Positions 26,674-34,812 are shown, numbered from the stretch's first letter. The stretch: 64,000 nucleotides of DNA from ZC4RG25 sp023428365 (GCA_050283925.1 JBNOAI010000006.1:1-64000); one strand, 5' to 3'. The notes: generated by a model from the letters alone, not told the origin. A program made the numbers and translations.

Positions 26674-26836
26674 CCTACGGGCGGGGGGGCCTTGCGCCGG
26701 GGCGGCCCCACGAAAGACCGGGGGCGTATGCGCCCTGGCGGCACGGCCGCCCGCGCCCGGTGGCGCGGCTCTCCACACGGAACATCGATAGCGGGCGACA
26801 GCCCCGCGGCTTCCACACCCATCAGGAGAAATCACA

Positions 26837-27343
26837 ATGTCTGAGATGCCCCGCTACATCATGCGCAATGCCGCGCTGTTCATTGATCGCGAAAGCTACG
26901 TCGGCCAGGCCAGCGAGATCAAATTTCCCGAGATCAAGCGCAAGGTCGAGGAGATCCGCAACGCTGGCATGGAGATGCCGATCGAGACGCCGATGGGGTT
27001 CGAGCGACCGGAGTTCGGCTTCAAGATGTCCGGGTTCGATCCCGCGACCCTGGCGCTGTTCGGCCTGCGCATCGGCCAGATGTCCAACCTGATGGCGACG
27101 GCCGCACTCGTTGACGAGGATGGCACCGTGCACAGCCAGGTGGCGTTCATGACAGGATTCATCCGCGATCTGACGCCGGACGCCTTCCAGGCCGGCAACA
27201 AGGTGGAAGTCGATTACATGGTGTCGGTGCGATCGTACCGGCTGGAGATCGACGGCAATGACGTGATCGAGATGGACCCGTTCGATGTCCGGATCGGTGG
27301 CGTTAGCCAGACAGGTGATGTGCGCCGCGCGTTGTTGCTCTGA
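26837..27343 (+). CDS. Tail tube protein (P2 FII family)
   Basis: The 168-aa product is a typical gpFII: MPRYIMRNAALFIDRESYVGQ, EIKFPEIKRKVEEIRNAGME, PEFGFKMSGFDPATLALFG and a C-terminal VSVRSYRLEIDGNDVIEMD. It polymerises into the inner tube below the sheath. Start preceded by aggag (26823-26827). It follows the poly-G interval and is itself followed by a GC hairpin. Confidence 0.93.
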   Translation: MSEMPRYIMRNAALFIDRESYVGQASEIKFPEIKRKVEEIRNAGMEMPIETPMGFERPEFGFKMSGFDPATLALFGLRIGQMSNLMATAALVDEDGTVHSQVAFMTGFIRDLTPDAFQAGNKVEVDYMVSVRSYRLEIDGNDVIEMDPFDVRIGGVSQTGDVRRALLL

Positions 27344-27401
27344 ATGTGACTGACACGAGCGGCGGCGTGGAGATTGGGGACCACGCTGCTGCCGTGTTGA
27401 T

Positions 27402-27421
27402 GACCGGCGCTCGCGCCGGGT
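27402..27421 (+). other. GC hairpin downstream of the tail tube gene
   Basis: CCGGCG (27404-27409) pairs with CGCCGG (27414-27419) around CTCG, with weaker flanking pairing. There is no T-run. It is comparable to the hairpins after the decoration and capsid genes. Confidence 0.45.
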
Positions 27422-27484
27422 CGCCTTGCTCCCGGCTGCCGCGCCCGTGCTGCAGCGGGTCCATTCTTCCAAATGAGGGACACG

Positions 27485-28081
27485 ATGACGACCGTAAAGC
27501 CAAGCCGGGCCGACAAGGCCCCGGCGAAGACCGAGCGCATGCGCAAGACTATTCCCCTGTCGCGGCCGCTGAGCGATGGCAGCAATAGCTGGACGGAGCT
27601 TACCGTCCACGAACCCGAGCTCGGCGATCGCATTCGTGCCGAGCGCAAGGGAGCTGGCATGGAGGCCGCGGTCGAGCTGTTGGCAATTCTGACAGGTCTG
27701 CCGTCCAGCGCCGCACGCAAGATGAAAACGCGCGATGCGCGCGCGATCCATGCCTGGCTCGACAGCCTCATGCCGGATGGCGAACCGGTTGCCGATGTCG
27801 ATGACGCCGAGTCGCGCACGTTCGACCTTCTCGTTCCTTTGGAGGTTGACGGGCGTCCGATGACGCAGATCACGGTCCGCGAGCCGGATCTCGAGGCTGG
27901 TATCGCGGTCGAGAAACTGAAAGGGCGGCACGAGCAGACGGCAGCCTCAATTGCGGTGCTGTCGGGGCTGACGATCCCGGTGGTGCGCAAAATGGTAATG
28001 CGCGATGTCGCCAGGATCGAGGCCTGGTTGCTCCCTTTCGTGGACGATACGAACTCCAAGGAGGAGGCTGGCGAGACCTAG
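27485..28081 (+). CDS. Tail assembly chaperone E with internally duplicated domain
   Basis: ATG 27485 follows gaggga (27475-27480) and is preferred over ATG 27473. The 198-aa zero-frame product contains two copies of the P2 gpE/Phage_TAC_7-like domain. Copy 1 is about 21-93 (WTELTVHEPELGDRIRAERK ... AARKMKTRDARAIHAWLD). Copy 2 is about 112-185 (MTQITVREPDLEAGIAVEKL ... VVRKMVMRDVARIEAWLL). A single-copy gpE is about 90 aa. gpE and its frameshifted form coat the tape measure during tail assembly. A perfect slippery heptamer lies at the end of copy 2. Confidence 0.85.
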   Translation: MTTVKPSRADKAPAKTERMRKTIPLSRPLSDGSNSWTELTVHEPELGDRIRAERKGAGMEAAVELLAILTGLPSSAARKMKTRDARAIHAWLDSLMPDGEPVADVDDAESRTFDLLVPLEVDGRPMTQITVREPDLEAGIAVEKLKGRHEQTAASIAVLSGLTIPVVRKMVMRDVARIEAWLLPFVDDTNSKEEAGET

Positions 28082-28212
28082 CCGTTGGCCTCTGTAACGT
28101 CCTGCACACGCCGCTGCCGACCATTCTGAAACTGACCCAGGCCGAGGCGTTCGCCTGGTACGAGGCGTGCCGCCGCTTCCAGAATCCCGAGCCGCCGTCG
28201 AAACCTTCTTGA
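27485..28212 (+). CDS. Predicted E-E' fusion made by -1 frameshifting
   Basis: After the heptamer CCCTTTC (28033-28039) the -1 frame stays open through 28212. Reading shifts after codon 185 and adds about 57 residues: RGRYELQGGGWRDLAVGLCN, then TILKLTQAEAFAWYEACRRF and the C-terminal PPSKPS. That resembles the short gpE-type extension of P2, with its conserved W and acidic/aromatic helix. The total would be about 242 aa. The fusion ends 9 nt before the tape measure start, which explains the otherwise empty 140 nt between E and T. Product size is predicted, not observed. Confidence 0.75.
28033..28039 (+). promoter_or_regulatory. -1 ribosomal frameshift slippery heptamer CCCTTTC
   Basis: In the zero frame of gene E the sequence reads ctC CCT TTC, an exact X XXY YYZ heptamer. 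CCT can re-pair as CCC and TTC as TTT. A purine-rich aaggaggagg follows about 17 nt downstream and could act as a Shine-Dalgarno-like or structural element. Confidence 0.78.
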
Positions 28213-28221
28213 GGCCGATCC

Positions 28222-30408
28222 ATGGCAACTCTGACCTCCCGGCTCGTCATCAGTCTGACGGACCGGGCTTCAGGTCCCGCGCGCAATATCGGGCGGGCGC
28301 TGAAGGCGATGACGACGCAGGCCTACAGCCGGCCGCTGCAGACGCTGCACGACGACAGTAGGCGGGCGACCCAGTCGTTCAACAGGTTTGCCGGTTCGGC
28401 GACGGCGGCTGGGTTCGGGCTGTGGGGCTTCATCACTGCGACGCGCGAGTTCAACGAGTCCAAGTTCGGCTATGGGATGTCGAACGTTCCCGAATACCTC
28501 AAGGAGGGGAAGTTCCACGCATCCGAGCTCAAGCTGGAGATGGAGAGCGCCGCGACTGCAGCGCGCAAGCTCGGCCGCGACCTCGGTATCGGTTCCAGCG
28601 TGGCGATGAAGGCGCTGGAAGAAACCGTCAAGCTCGGCTTCAAGGACGACGAAAAAGACAGCATCTGGCGCGCGGCGCTGGGCCTGTCGATGGCCGACAA
28701 GGATCTCGCGTCCGGAGAATCCGCGAAATTCCTCGGTGCCATGTGGCGGGCCTACGAAAAGCAGCGCAACGACTTCGCCAATAAGATCGGAAAAGACCCG
28801 GCCGACAAAGCCTTCATCGACGCGTGGATCCGAGGCATAGCGGCGAAGGCCGGCGTGGCGGCCGCCGATAGCGCGCTCGGGCCGGTGGAACTGATCGAGG
28901 GCCTTCGCCAGTATGCGCCGCAGTGGGCGCAGCTCGGCATGTCGCCCGAGTTCGCAATGGCGATGCTCGCGCATGGGTCGAACTACGGTTTCCGGGCGCC
29001 TGAGCTTGGCACCGCATTCAAGTCAATGGCGAACAAGGCGATCAAGCCGACAGCAGAAGGATTGCGCTGGCTCAATTCGCTGGGCATCAAGCGCGACTCC
29101 TACATGAACACCGATGCGCAAGATCCGCTGCGCGCCACCAATCAGCTCAACAGTCTGCTGGGTGGTGGCCTGGGAGTGAAGGACAAGCGCGTTGTTCGAG
29201 ACATGCTCGACGATGCGTTGCGCGCTGGGACGACGGCGAGCCCGGAATTCCAGGAGGAGTTGACGCAGCGAGTCGTGAAGATGCTCGGTCGGAAAACCGA
29301 GGCCGATGTCGCGGAGATCCAAATGGCCGTGGCCAATGCGTCTCTCTCTTCGGGTGGGCAGGTTGATCTTAATTCGCTGATCAAACAGCTGATCGCCAAG
29401 AAGGCCGGTCCTGCAGCGCTGATGTCGATTTTCGAGGGACGGCACTTCGCGCGTGGCACGCCGACGTTCGCGTTCTACGACAAGATGTATTCCCTGTTTG
29501 AGCGACTGCAGGGCATCGATGCGAGGTCGCTCGACGCCATCGTCGAGCTGCGTAAGGGGTCAGAAGCCGGCACTGCGGATGCGCTGTTCGGGGCGTTCAA
29601 TGATCTCCTTCTGGCGTTCCAAGAGACGGGTGTCATCGAAGGCGTGAAAAATGGCCTGATCGGCATCACCGATGCGTTGCGCGCGATGCCGACATGGCTC
29701 GTGAAAAACGTCGCCGAGCTCTTCGTGCTCGGCACGGCATTGACGGTTCTGGGCGGCGGATTGGTTTTCGCATCGCGGGCGGCGAAGTTGCTGGCCACGG
29801 GCGTCATCGCCTTCTCGCGCTTCTTCGGTATCGCTGCGGCGTTGCGCGGTGTGGCCACAGGCATCGGCACGGTCGTGGGGATGCTGCTCAGTCTCGCCGG
29901 CGTGCTGCCGAAGGGACCGATCGTTGGTCCGTCGCTGCTCAATCCCGCTACCGGGGCCGCCGCCGGCGCAGCTGCGGCTGGTATCGGTTCGCGCGTCCTC
30001 GGGGTTGGTCGTGCGATCGCGCTGGGTGCCGGCAGGTTCCTGATTCCCGGGCTTGGGATCGTCACTGCGGCGACGATGGGATACGGGGCCTATCAGGGAT
30101 ACAAGCAATCGGGCAGCCTGCTGGGCGGCCTCATGGGTGCTTTCGGAATGGGGCCGGCCAGCGCGGCGGAGGCCGGTGCTGGCGGTGGAGCTCAGGCACC
30201 AGCGCAGGCCGCCAACGACGCCATGGCCGAAGTCAAGCGGATCATCGCCGCCACCGATCTGACGTCGGAGGGCGAGCGACTGATGCACAGCTTGGCGGCC
30301 GGCATCCGCTCCGGAGCTCACGCCGTCGGCCGCGCGGTGTCCGAGGCCGTCGGCGCCCAGGTTCGCGCCGCCGTGCGCGAGGCCTATTCCGACGGCGGAT
30401 TGCGCTAA
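28222..30408 (+). CDS. Tail tape measure protein (P2 gpT-like)
   Basis: The 728-aa product begins MATLTSRLVISLTDRASGPA, the typical opening of phage tape measure proteins, then helical sequence. Hydrophobic segments lie at about 490-600 (LFVLGTALTVLGGGLVFA, GIGTVVGMLLSLAG, FLIPGLGIVTAATMGYG), with a Gly/Ala linker and a C-terminal helical end. It sets tail length and is presumably ejected or exposed to the membrane during injection. Position directly after E-E' is diagnostic. Confidence 0.9.
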   Translation: MATLTSRLVISLTDRASGPARNIGRALKAMTTQAYSRPLQTLHDDSRRATQSFNRFAGSATAAGFGLWGFITATREFNESKFGYGMSNVPEYLKEGKFHASELKLEMESAATAARKLGRDLGIGSSVAMKALEETVKLGFKDDEKDSIWRAALGLSMADKDLASGESAKFLGAMWRAYEKQRNDFANKIGKDPADKAFIDAWIRGIAAKAGVAAADSALGPVELIEGLRQYAPQWAQLGMSPEFAMAMLAHGSNYGFRAPELGTAFKSMANKAIKPTAEGLRWLNSLGIKRDSYMNTDAQDPLRATNQLNSLLGGGLGVKDKRVVRDMLDDALRAGTTASPEFQEELTQRVVKMLGRKTEADVAEIQMAVANASLSSGGQVDLNSLIKQLIAKKAGPAALMSIFEGRHFARGTPTFAFYDKMYSLFERLQGIDARSLDAIVELRKGSEAGTADALFGAFNDLLLAFQETGVIEGVKNGLIGITDALRAMPTWLVKNVAELFVLGTALTVLGGGLVFASRAAKLLATGVIAFSRFFGIAAALRGVATGIGTVVGMLLSLAGVLPKGPIVGPSLLNPATGAAAGAAAAGIGSRVLGVGRAIALGAGRFLIPGLGIVTAATMGYGAYQGYKQSGSLLGGLMGAFGMGPASAAEAGAGGGAQAPAQAANDAMAEVKRIIAATDLTSEGERLMHSLAAGIRSGAHAVGRAVSEAVGAQVRAAVREAYSDGGLR

Positions 30409-30426
30409 CCACGTGCGAGGGCATTG

Positions 30427-30837
30427 ATGGCTGGTCCGACACCGATGTCGCTCGGAGGGCATGCCTTCCGGGCGCTGGGCTTCTCGCTGACTGATCTGTC
30501 GCGCAACCTGCAGACGCCGTGGTCCGAGCTCGAAGTTGCCGCGCGCTTCGATGCTCTGCACTGGACGGGGCCGAAGTCCGAGACCGTCTCCATTCGTGGC
30601 GTGCTGTTTCCGGAGGAGTGGGGCGGCCTGTCGACGCTGGAACGCCTGCGCTCGTCGGCCGCCGCCGGCAGCGTCATGAGCCTGGTCACCGGCGGGGGCC
30701 AGATCCTCGGCCGCTACGTGCTGGTTTCGATCAGCGAGGACCGGTCCTTCCTGGACGCGCGCGGCGTGCCTCGGCGTGACGCCTACACGCTCGAACTGAA
30801 GCTCTACACCCAGACCGGTATCGGCCGGCTGTTTTGA
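30427..30837 (+). CDS. Tail protein U (P2 gpU-like)
   Basis: ATG 30427 follows gaggg (30418-30422); a TTG at 30424 is less likely. The 136-aa product has MSLGGHAFRALGFSLTDLSR, SELEVAARFDALHWTGPKSE and YTLELKLYTQTG, matching the gpU family that acts at the tail tip/terminator. It overlaps the start region of the next gene. Confidence 0.85.
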   Translation: MAGPTPMSLGGHAFRALGFSLTDLSRNLQTPWSELEVAARFDALHWTGPKSETVSIRGVLFPEEWGGLSTLERLRSSAAAGSVMSLVTGGGQILGRYVLVSISEDRSFLDARGVPRRDAYTLELKLYTQTGIGRLF

Positions 30838-30848
30838 CGGGGGTTCGC

Positions 30849-31064
30849 ATGGCGACGACATACCGAACCCGGCAGGGCGATGTCATCGACCTGATCTGCC
30901 ATCTGCATTACGGCCATACGCGCGACGGTGTCGTCGAGCGCGTGCTCGATACCAATCGGGGACTTGCATCACGGTCGCCCGTGCTGCCCGCCGGTATCAT
31001 GATCACGCTGCCAGATCCGCCAGCACTGGTGACGACGCAGGCACTCGTGAAGCTGTGGGACTGA
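30849..31064 (+). CDS. Tail protein X (LysM-like, P2 gpX)
   Basis: ATG 30849 lies behind ggggg at 30839-30843. The 71-aa product reads YRTRQGDVIDLICHLHYG, VVERVLDTNRGLA and LPAGIMITLPDPP, the LysM-like gpX pattern. gpX is a small peptidoglycan-binding-fold tail protein placed between U and D, as here. Confidence 0.85.
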   Translation: MATTYRTRQGDVIDLICHLHYGHTRDGVVERVLDTNRGLASRSPVLPAGIMITLPDPPALVTTQALVKLWD

Positions 31065-31068
31065 AGGC

Positions 31069-32055
31069 ATGCGCCCGCGCTGCGTGATCACCGTTAACGG
31101 AACGCCGGTCGCCGGGTTGTTCTGGGAAAAGCTGATCCGCGTCGAGGTGTCGGATCGCGAGGGCTCGCGTTCGGATTCGATCAGCCTGGAGCTCGAGGAC
31201 GGTCCGCCGCATCTGGCGATCCCGGAGCCGGAGTCCATTATCCGCTGCTGGCTGGGTTATGACGACGGCCCGTTCGACTACATGGGCGCCTTCAAGGTCG
31301 ACGATGTCGACGTCGATGTGCTGCCCTACATGATGAAGATCAAGGGCACGGCCGCCGATCTCAAAGAAGGCCTGAAAGAACACCGCGAGCGGCATTGGGA
31401 CGGCAAAACGCTCAATGATGTTTTCGGCGAGATCGCCAGCCAGAACGGCCTGCAGGCGCAGATCGCGCCATCCATTGGATCGTTTCAGTATCCGTGGCTG
31501 GCGCAGCAGAGCGAAAGCGCACTGCATTTTGTCAATCGCATCGCGGAACGGCACAACGGCCTCTTCGCGATTAAGGACGGCAAGCTGATTGTGTCGGAGC
31601 TCGGGACAGGCCTGAGCCCCGGCGGAGCGGCCATTTCAAGCCTCACAGTCACGCCAGACATGATCCTGCAGGGGACGTGCTCGGTCTCGTTCGGACAGCG
31701 TGAGAAGCACGGCAACGTCAGCGGCGAATATCACGATATTGCCACCGGAGAGCGCAAACGCGAATCCGAGCAAGGTGAAGGTTCCTCGGCCGGCTACGTA
31801 CGCCGTCATGGCCTGTCGAGCAAAGAAGAAGCCAAGGCGGCGGCGAAGTCGCGCGGCAAATATCTGAAGCGTGGCGGGGTGCGCACGGCCGTGCAGATCG
31901 AGGGCAACCCGTACGCGAAGGCCGGTGCTCCGATGTCCTACGCTGGCGTCCGGCCGGGCGTCGATGGCATCTCATTCATCATCGAAGAAGCCCGCCACGT
32001 GTTCTCGAAATCGCAGGGCTATCGGACCAGCCTCAATGCCAAAGTGAAAAGCTGA
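31069..32055 (+). CDS. Late control/baseplate hub protein D (P2 gpD family)
   Basis: The 328-aa product matches gpD: CVITVNGTPVAGLFWEKL, DSISLELEDGPPHLAIPE, RHWDGKTLNDVFGEIAS, WLAQQSESALHFVNRIAERH and a C-terminal NPYAKAGAPMSYAG. It is the T4 gp27-like hub that holds the spike gpV. Last gene of the tail block. Confidence 0.92.
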   Translation: MRPRCVITVNGTPVAGLFWEKLIRVEVSDREGSRSDSISLELEDGPPHLAIPEPESIIRCWLGYDDGPFDYMGAFKVDDVDVDVLPYMMKIKGTAADLKEGLKEHRERHWDGKTLNDVFGEIASQNGLQAQIAPSIGSFQYPWLAQQSESALHFVNRIAERHNGLFAIKDGKLIVSELGTGLSPGGAAISSLTVTPDMILQGTCSVSFGQREKHGNVSGEYHDIATGERKRESEQGEGSSAGYVRRHGLSSKEEAKAAAKSRGKYLKRGGVRTAVQIEGNPYAKAGAPMSYAGVRPGVDGISFIIEEARHVFSKSQGYRTSLNAKVKS

Positions 32056-32064
32056 GGGCGCCTC

Positions 32065-33171
32065 ATGACTTTCCTGATCGTCAATCAACGCCTCGCCGGC
32101 GTTCCTTTTGTCGCGACTCCGCATCAGGGTGGCCGCATCGAGCCGACGCTGATCGTGCTGCACGATACTGCCGGGCGGCTCGACAAGGGCAATTCGGTCT
32201 CCTGGTTTCAGAATAAGGCTTCCAAGGTCAGCGCGCACCTAGTGGTCGAGTGCGATGGCTCGGTCACGCAGATGGTCGATTTCGACCGCACCGCTTGGCA
32301 TGCCGGAACATCGGAATGGCGTGGTCGGAAAGGCTGCAATGCGTTCTCGGTCGGCATCGAGATCGTCAGCCCCGGGAAGCTTACGAAACGCGGCAACAGC
32401 GCTGTGTCCTGGTTCGGCGTCTCGTGGCCGCTCGATGCGTGCGTGGAAATGAAGACGGCTGGGCACGGCCACGGCTATTGGCTGCCCTACACCGGTGCCC
32501 AGATCGAAACCGTGCAACGGATCGTCCGTGCGCTGGTCGATGCCTATCCGACGATTGCTGATGTCGTCGGACATTGGCAGATTTCACCGGGCCGAAAGGT
32601 CGATTGCTCGCCGCTGTTCCCGGTTGCCGAATGTCACGCGATGGTGGCGACACGAAATCCGTTTCCGCTGGTCACGGTCAAGGCCGTGCAGGAACGTTTG
32701 ATGCAGCTCGGTTATTGGCTCGGTACCGTTGACGGTGCGATCGGGCCACGCACGCGCTCCGCGATCCGGACCTTTCAGGAACAGAATGGATTGCCGATCG
32801 ACGGTGAGCTCAACGCCGCGACCCTCGAAACGCTGGTGTCGCTGGAGGCGAAGCCGATGCCAGCCGGCAGCGATCCAGGCGCGGCGATCGCGGCAACGCA
32901 GGCGACCAGCCAGGAGGCCGTCATCGTTCAGCGGGTGAGCGAGGCCAATATTGTCTATCAAGTGTCCGACACGATCACACAGGCCAGCCAGGCCATGCAG
33001 ACCGCCGAATCGGCCAAGGGACTTGGGACGCGAGCCGGTGACATCATCGGCTGGCTGATGACGCCGGCAGGGTTCCGCAACGGCCTCGTCATCCTGGCGT
33101 GCATCGCGATCTGGTTCATTGCTCGCCGCATGGCCAAGCGCGGGAAGCCCGCGCCGGCCAAGACGGCATGA
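32065..33171 (+). CDS. Endolysin: N-acetylmuramoyl-L-alanine amidase with peptidoglycan-binding domain and C-terminal membrane anchor
   Basis: The 368-aa product has an Amidase_2 domain (about 25-190) with candidate zinc ligands in LIVLHDTAG, the AWHAGTSEW motif and VDCSP. A PG-binding domain follows at about 208-262 (VKAVQERLMQLGYWLGTVDG, IGPRTRSAIRTFQ), then a helical linker and a single transmembrane segment near the C terminus (LVILACIAIWFIARRMAKRG). It would cut the peptide-glycan amide bond at lysis. A C-terminal anchor is unusual for an endolysin; N-terminal SAR anchors are common. Confidence 0.88.
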   Translation: MTFLIVNQRLAGVPFVATPHQGGRIEPTLIVLHDTAGRLDKGNSVSWFQNKASKVSAHLVVECDGSVTQMVDFDRTAWHAGTSEWRGRKGCNAFSVGIEIVSPGKLTKRGNSAVSWFGVSWPLDACVEMKTAGHGHGYWLPYTGAQIETVQRIVRALVDAYPTIADVVGHWQISPGRKVDCSPLFPVAECHAMVATRNPFPLVTVKAVQERLMQLGYWLGTVDGAIGPRTRSAIRTFQEQNGLPIDGELNAATLETLVSLEAKPMPAGSDPGAAIAATQATSQEAVIVQRVSEANIVYQVSDTITQASQAMQTAESAKGLGTRAGDIIGWLMTPAGFRNGLVILACIAIWFIARRMAKRGKPAPAKTA

Positions 33172-33174
33172 TTG

Positions 33175-33390
33175 TTAAGCGACGCGCCGAGGCGCGATCG
33201 TGACGTCGTCGCGTTTGAGTTTCGCCTCGCTCGGCTTCCAAGCGTGATGCTCGCCGCAGTGAGGGCAGCGCGCCTTTAGGTCTGCAGCTGGTAGGCTGCT
33301 GAAGCTCGCCGGATCCATTTGGACACCGATGCCGTAATCGAGCCCTGTCACTGGGCATCGCAATGTCAGTTGACCGGTTTGGTGTGTCAT
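33175..33390 (-). CDS. Small zinc-ribbon protein encoded against the operon (moron)
   Basis: The 71-aa product has the CPVTG...RCPHCGEHHAWKPSEA signature of a small zinc-ribbon family common in alphaproteobacteria. A ribosome binding site (aaagggg) lies upstream on the minus strand. Its stop is 3 nt from the amidase stop, so the two converge. Being opposite to an otherwise one-strand operon, it is likely an independently transcribed moron. Function unknown. Confidence 0.7.
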   Translation of the reverse strand: MTHQTGQLTLRCPVTGLDYGIGVQMDPASFSSLPAADLKARCPHCGEHHAWKPSEAKLKRDDVTIAPRRVA

Positions 33391-33475
33391 TTCGGGCCCC
33401 TTTCCAAAAGCGGCCCCCCATCCGCGAACGTACGACCTTCGTCCGCACCTGCCGATTTAATCAGGAGAACATCGC

Positions 33476-33910
33476 ATGATTGTGACAGCCGCCTGGGCCT
33501 ATTTGTCGCCGTGGCTGGGGCCGCTGCTACTCTGGGCGCGGCAATCGGCTTGGCTGGCCCCCGTGGTCAGCATATTCGGCGCCTGGCGCGCGATCCTGCT
33601 CGGAGCTGTGTTGCTGGCGGCCATCGCCGGCGTCGTCTGGCTTCGCTGGCCCGAGGAAAAGATCACGGTCACGGAGGCTGCGCAGCGCTGCGAGGACGCT
33701 CGTCTGCGTGCCGAACTGACTGCAACGAAGGCTGCCCTGCGGATCGCCGAAGCCACCTTGAGGCTGCGCGCCACCGCCATCGACTCCGCCGAATCCTACA
33801 TCACCGCGCTCAACGAAGAACTGGAGAAGATCCGTGCCGAAGCTCCCGACCCTGATGCTTCCGTTTTTGATGCTGGCGATCCATGGCTGCTCGGACAACG
33901 GCGCCGGTAA
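33476..33910 (+). CDS. Inner-membrane spanin-like protein (Rz analogue)
   Basis: The 144-aa product has an N-terminal hydrophobic region with one or two membrane segments (LSPWLGPLLLWA; AILLGAVLLAAIAGVVWL), then a helical, coiled-coil-like periplasmic part (RCEDARLRAELTATKAALRI, LNEELEKIRAEAP). Topology and position after the endolysin fit an i-spanin. A lipoprotein gene starts inside it in another frame, the classical Rz/Rz1 layout. Confidence 0.7.
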   Translation: MIVTAAWAYLSPWLGPLLLWARQSAWLAPVVSIFGAWRAILLGAVLLAAIAGVVWLRWPEEKITVTEAAQRCEDARLRAELTATKAALRIAEATLRLRATAIDSAESYITALNEELEKIRAEAPDPDASVFDAGDPWLLGQRRR

Positions 33911-34145
33911 GTGGTCGGCTCCCGTCGTGGTCGACCTGACATCGACACGCTGTCCGGAGATTGACGCGAAGACCAAGGCTGAATTCCGCCGCACCACGAA
34001 GCGCCCGACCGGACCGGTGACCAAGGATGGCGTGCGTCAGTGGATCGACTCACTGGAATTGTCGGAGCGCCGCAAGAACCTGGCCGGGCAGCGCATCCTT
34101 GAAGAGCACGAAAGCTGTCGGGGCGTTACCGCCGCCACCTCTTAG
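33834..34145 (+). CDS. Outer-membrane spanin-like lipoprotein (Rz1 analogue), overlapping
   Basis: Starts at GTG 33834 within the Rz-like gene, after ggagaaga at 33822-33829. The 103-aa product has a short lipoprotein signal (LPTLMLPFLMLAIHGC) with Cys at about residue 19, though His at -2 makes the lipobox imperfect. The mature part is polar. The overlap of about 77 nt in a different frame matches partially embedded spanin pairs. Confidence 0.68.
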   Translation: MPKLPTLMLPFLMLAIHGCSDNGAGKWSAPVVVDLTSTRCPEIDAKTKAEFRRTTKRPTGPVTKDGVRQWIDSLELSERRKNLAGQRILEEHESCRGVTAATS

Positions 34146-34193
34146 TCGTCCGCGTCAGTCGACCTCTCAGCGCGCAGGAATGAGCAATGGCCG

Positions 34194-34595
34194 ATGCAGC
34201 AACCGCCATCACACCCGGGCGAGCAACCCGTTTTCCTCACGATGATGTGGCACGTCCAGCAGCAGCTCGGAGCGCTGCAGGAGGGCCAGCGCAACGCCCT
34301 GGTGGCCATCGAGCGGAGCCGGGTCGAGAACCATCAGCGTCACGATCGGCTCGAGGAGCGCCTTTGGCACGTGGAGCGGTCGGCGTTGGTCCCGGTTCCG
34401 GCGGCGCCAGTCTCTCCGACTACGGGTTCACGGACCGGTCCGAGCCGCACGGAGCATCTGCTAACGGCCATGCAGCATCTCATCACCATTCTCAAGCTGC
34501 TGCTGCCGCTGGCTTTCCTGGCGGCGCTCGTGGCTGGAAAGATTACGCATCCGGAGGCCTTCCCGATCATTCGGCAGGCGCTGGGCTTGCAGTGA
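34194..34595 (+). CDS. Phage protein with C-terminal membrane segment (holin candidate)
   Basis: The 133-aa product has a helical, charged N-terminal part (VQQQLGALQEGQRNALVAIE, HDRLEERLWHVE), a Pro/Thr linker and a C-terminal hydrophobic helix (LKLLLPLAFLAALVAG). It lies in the lysis cassette, and no classical multi-span holin is present, so it may be the holin or a membrane accessory. A competing frame from 34187 has shadow-like composition. Confidence 0.55.
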   Translation: MQQPPSHPGEQPVFLTMMWHVQQQLGALQEGQRNALVAIERSRVENHQRHDRLEERLWHVERSALVPVPAAPVSPTTGSRTGPSRTEHLLTAMQHLITILKLLLPLAFLAALVAGKITHPEAFPIIRQALGLQ

Positions 34596-34708
34596 AGATG
34601 GGGCGCTGCATGGTTCGTCGCCTGATGGCCTGGTGGCATCGTCAAACGATGGTGACGCAAGTCTGGATGGCGGCAACTGTCGCCGCCGCCGTGGTGGCCA
34701 TCGTCTAA
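34592..34708 (+). CDS. Small membrane peptide at operon end, 38 aa
   Basis: A GTG at 34592 overlaps the previous stop (GTGA), with an ATG at 34598 as alternative. The product is basic then hydrophobic (MVRRLMAWWHRQTM, then VWMAATVAAAVVAIV). Single-span peptides like this occur as holins or antiholins in lysis cassettes, but function is unproven. It is the last gene before the strong terminator at 34773. Confidence 0.45.
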   Translation: MKMGRCMVRRLMAWWHRQTMVTQVWMAATVAAAVVAIV

Positions 34709-34772
34709 GCCCGCAACCCGAATTCGCTGCCGCCGTCCCTCGTGGCTGCGAAGGGAGCTCCCCGGCTCCCGC

Positions 34773-34812
34773 GCCCTCTGCTGGTCCGCCGCCAGCAGAG
34801 GGCGGCCTTTTT
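34773..34812 (+). terminator. Strong intrinsic terminator ending the phage operon
   Basis: A perfect 12-bp stem, GCCCTCTGCTGG (34773-34784) with CCAGCAGAGGGC (34792-34803), has a 7-nt loop and is followed by five T at 34808-34812. It closes the 31-kb late operon. Confidence 0.92.

Noticed and set aside
34187..34708. 173-codon frame starting at 34187, with a better placed ribosome binding site than 34194
   Set aside because: Its first two thirds are Arg/Ala/Gly/His low-complexity shadow of the 34194 frame; only its last part (from 34592) looks like a real small membrane peptide, annotated separately.
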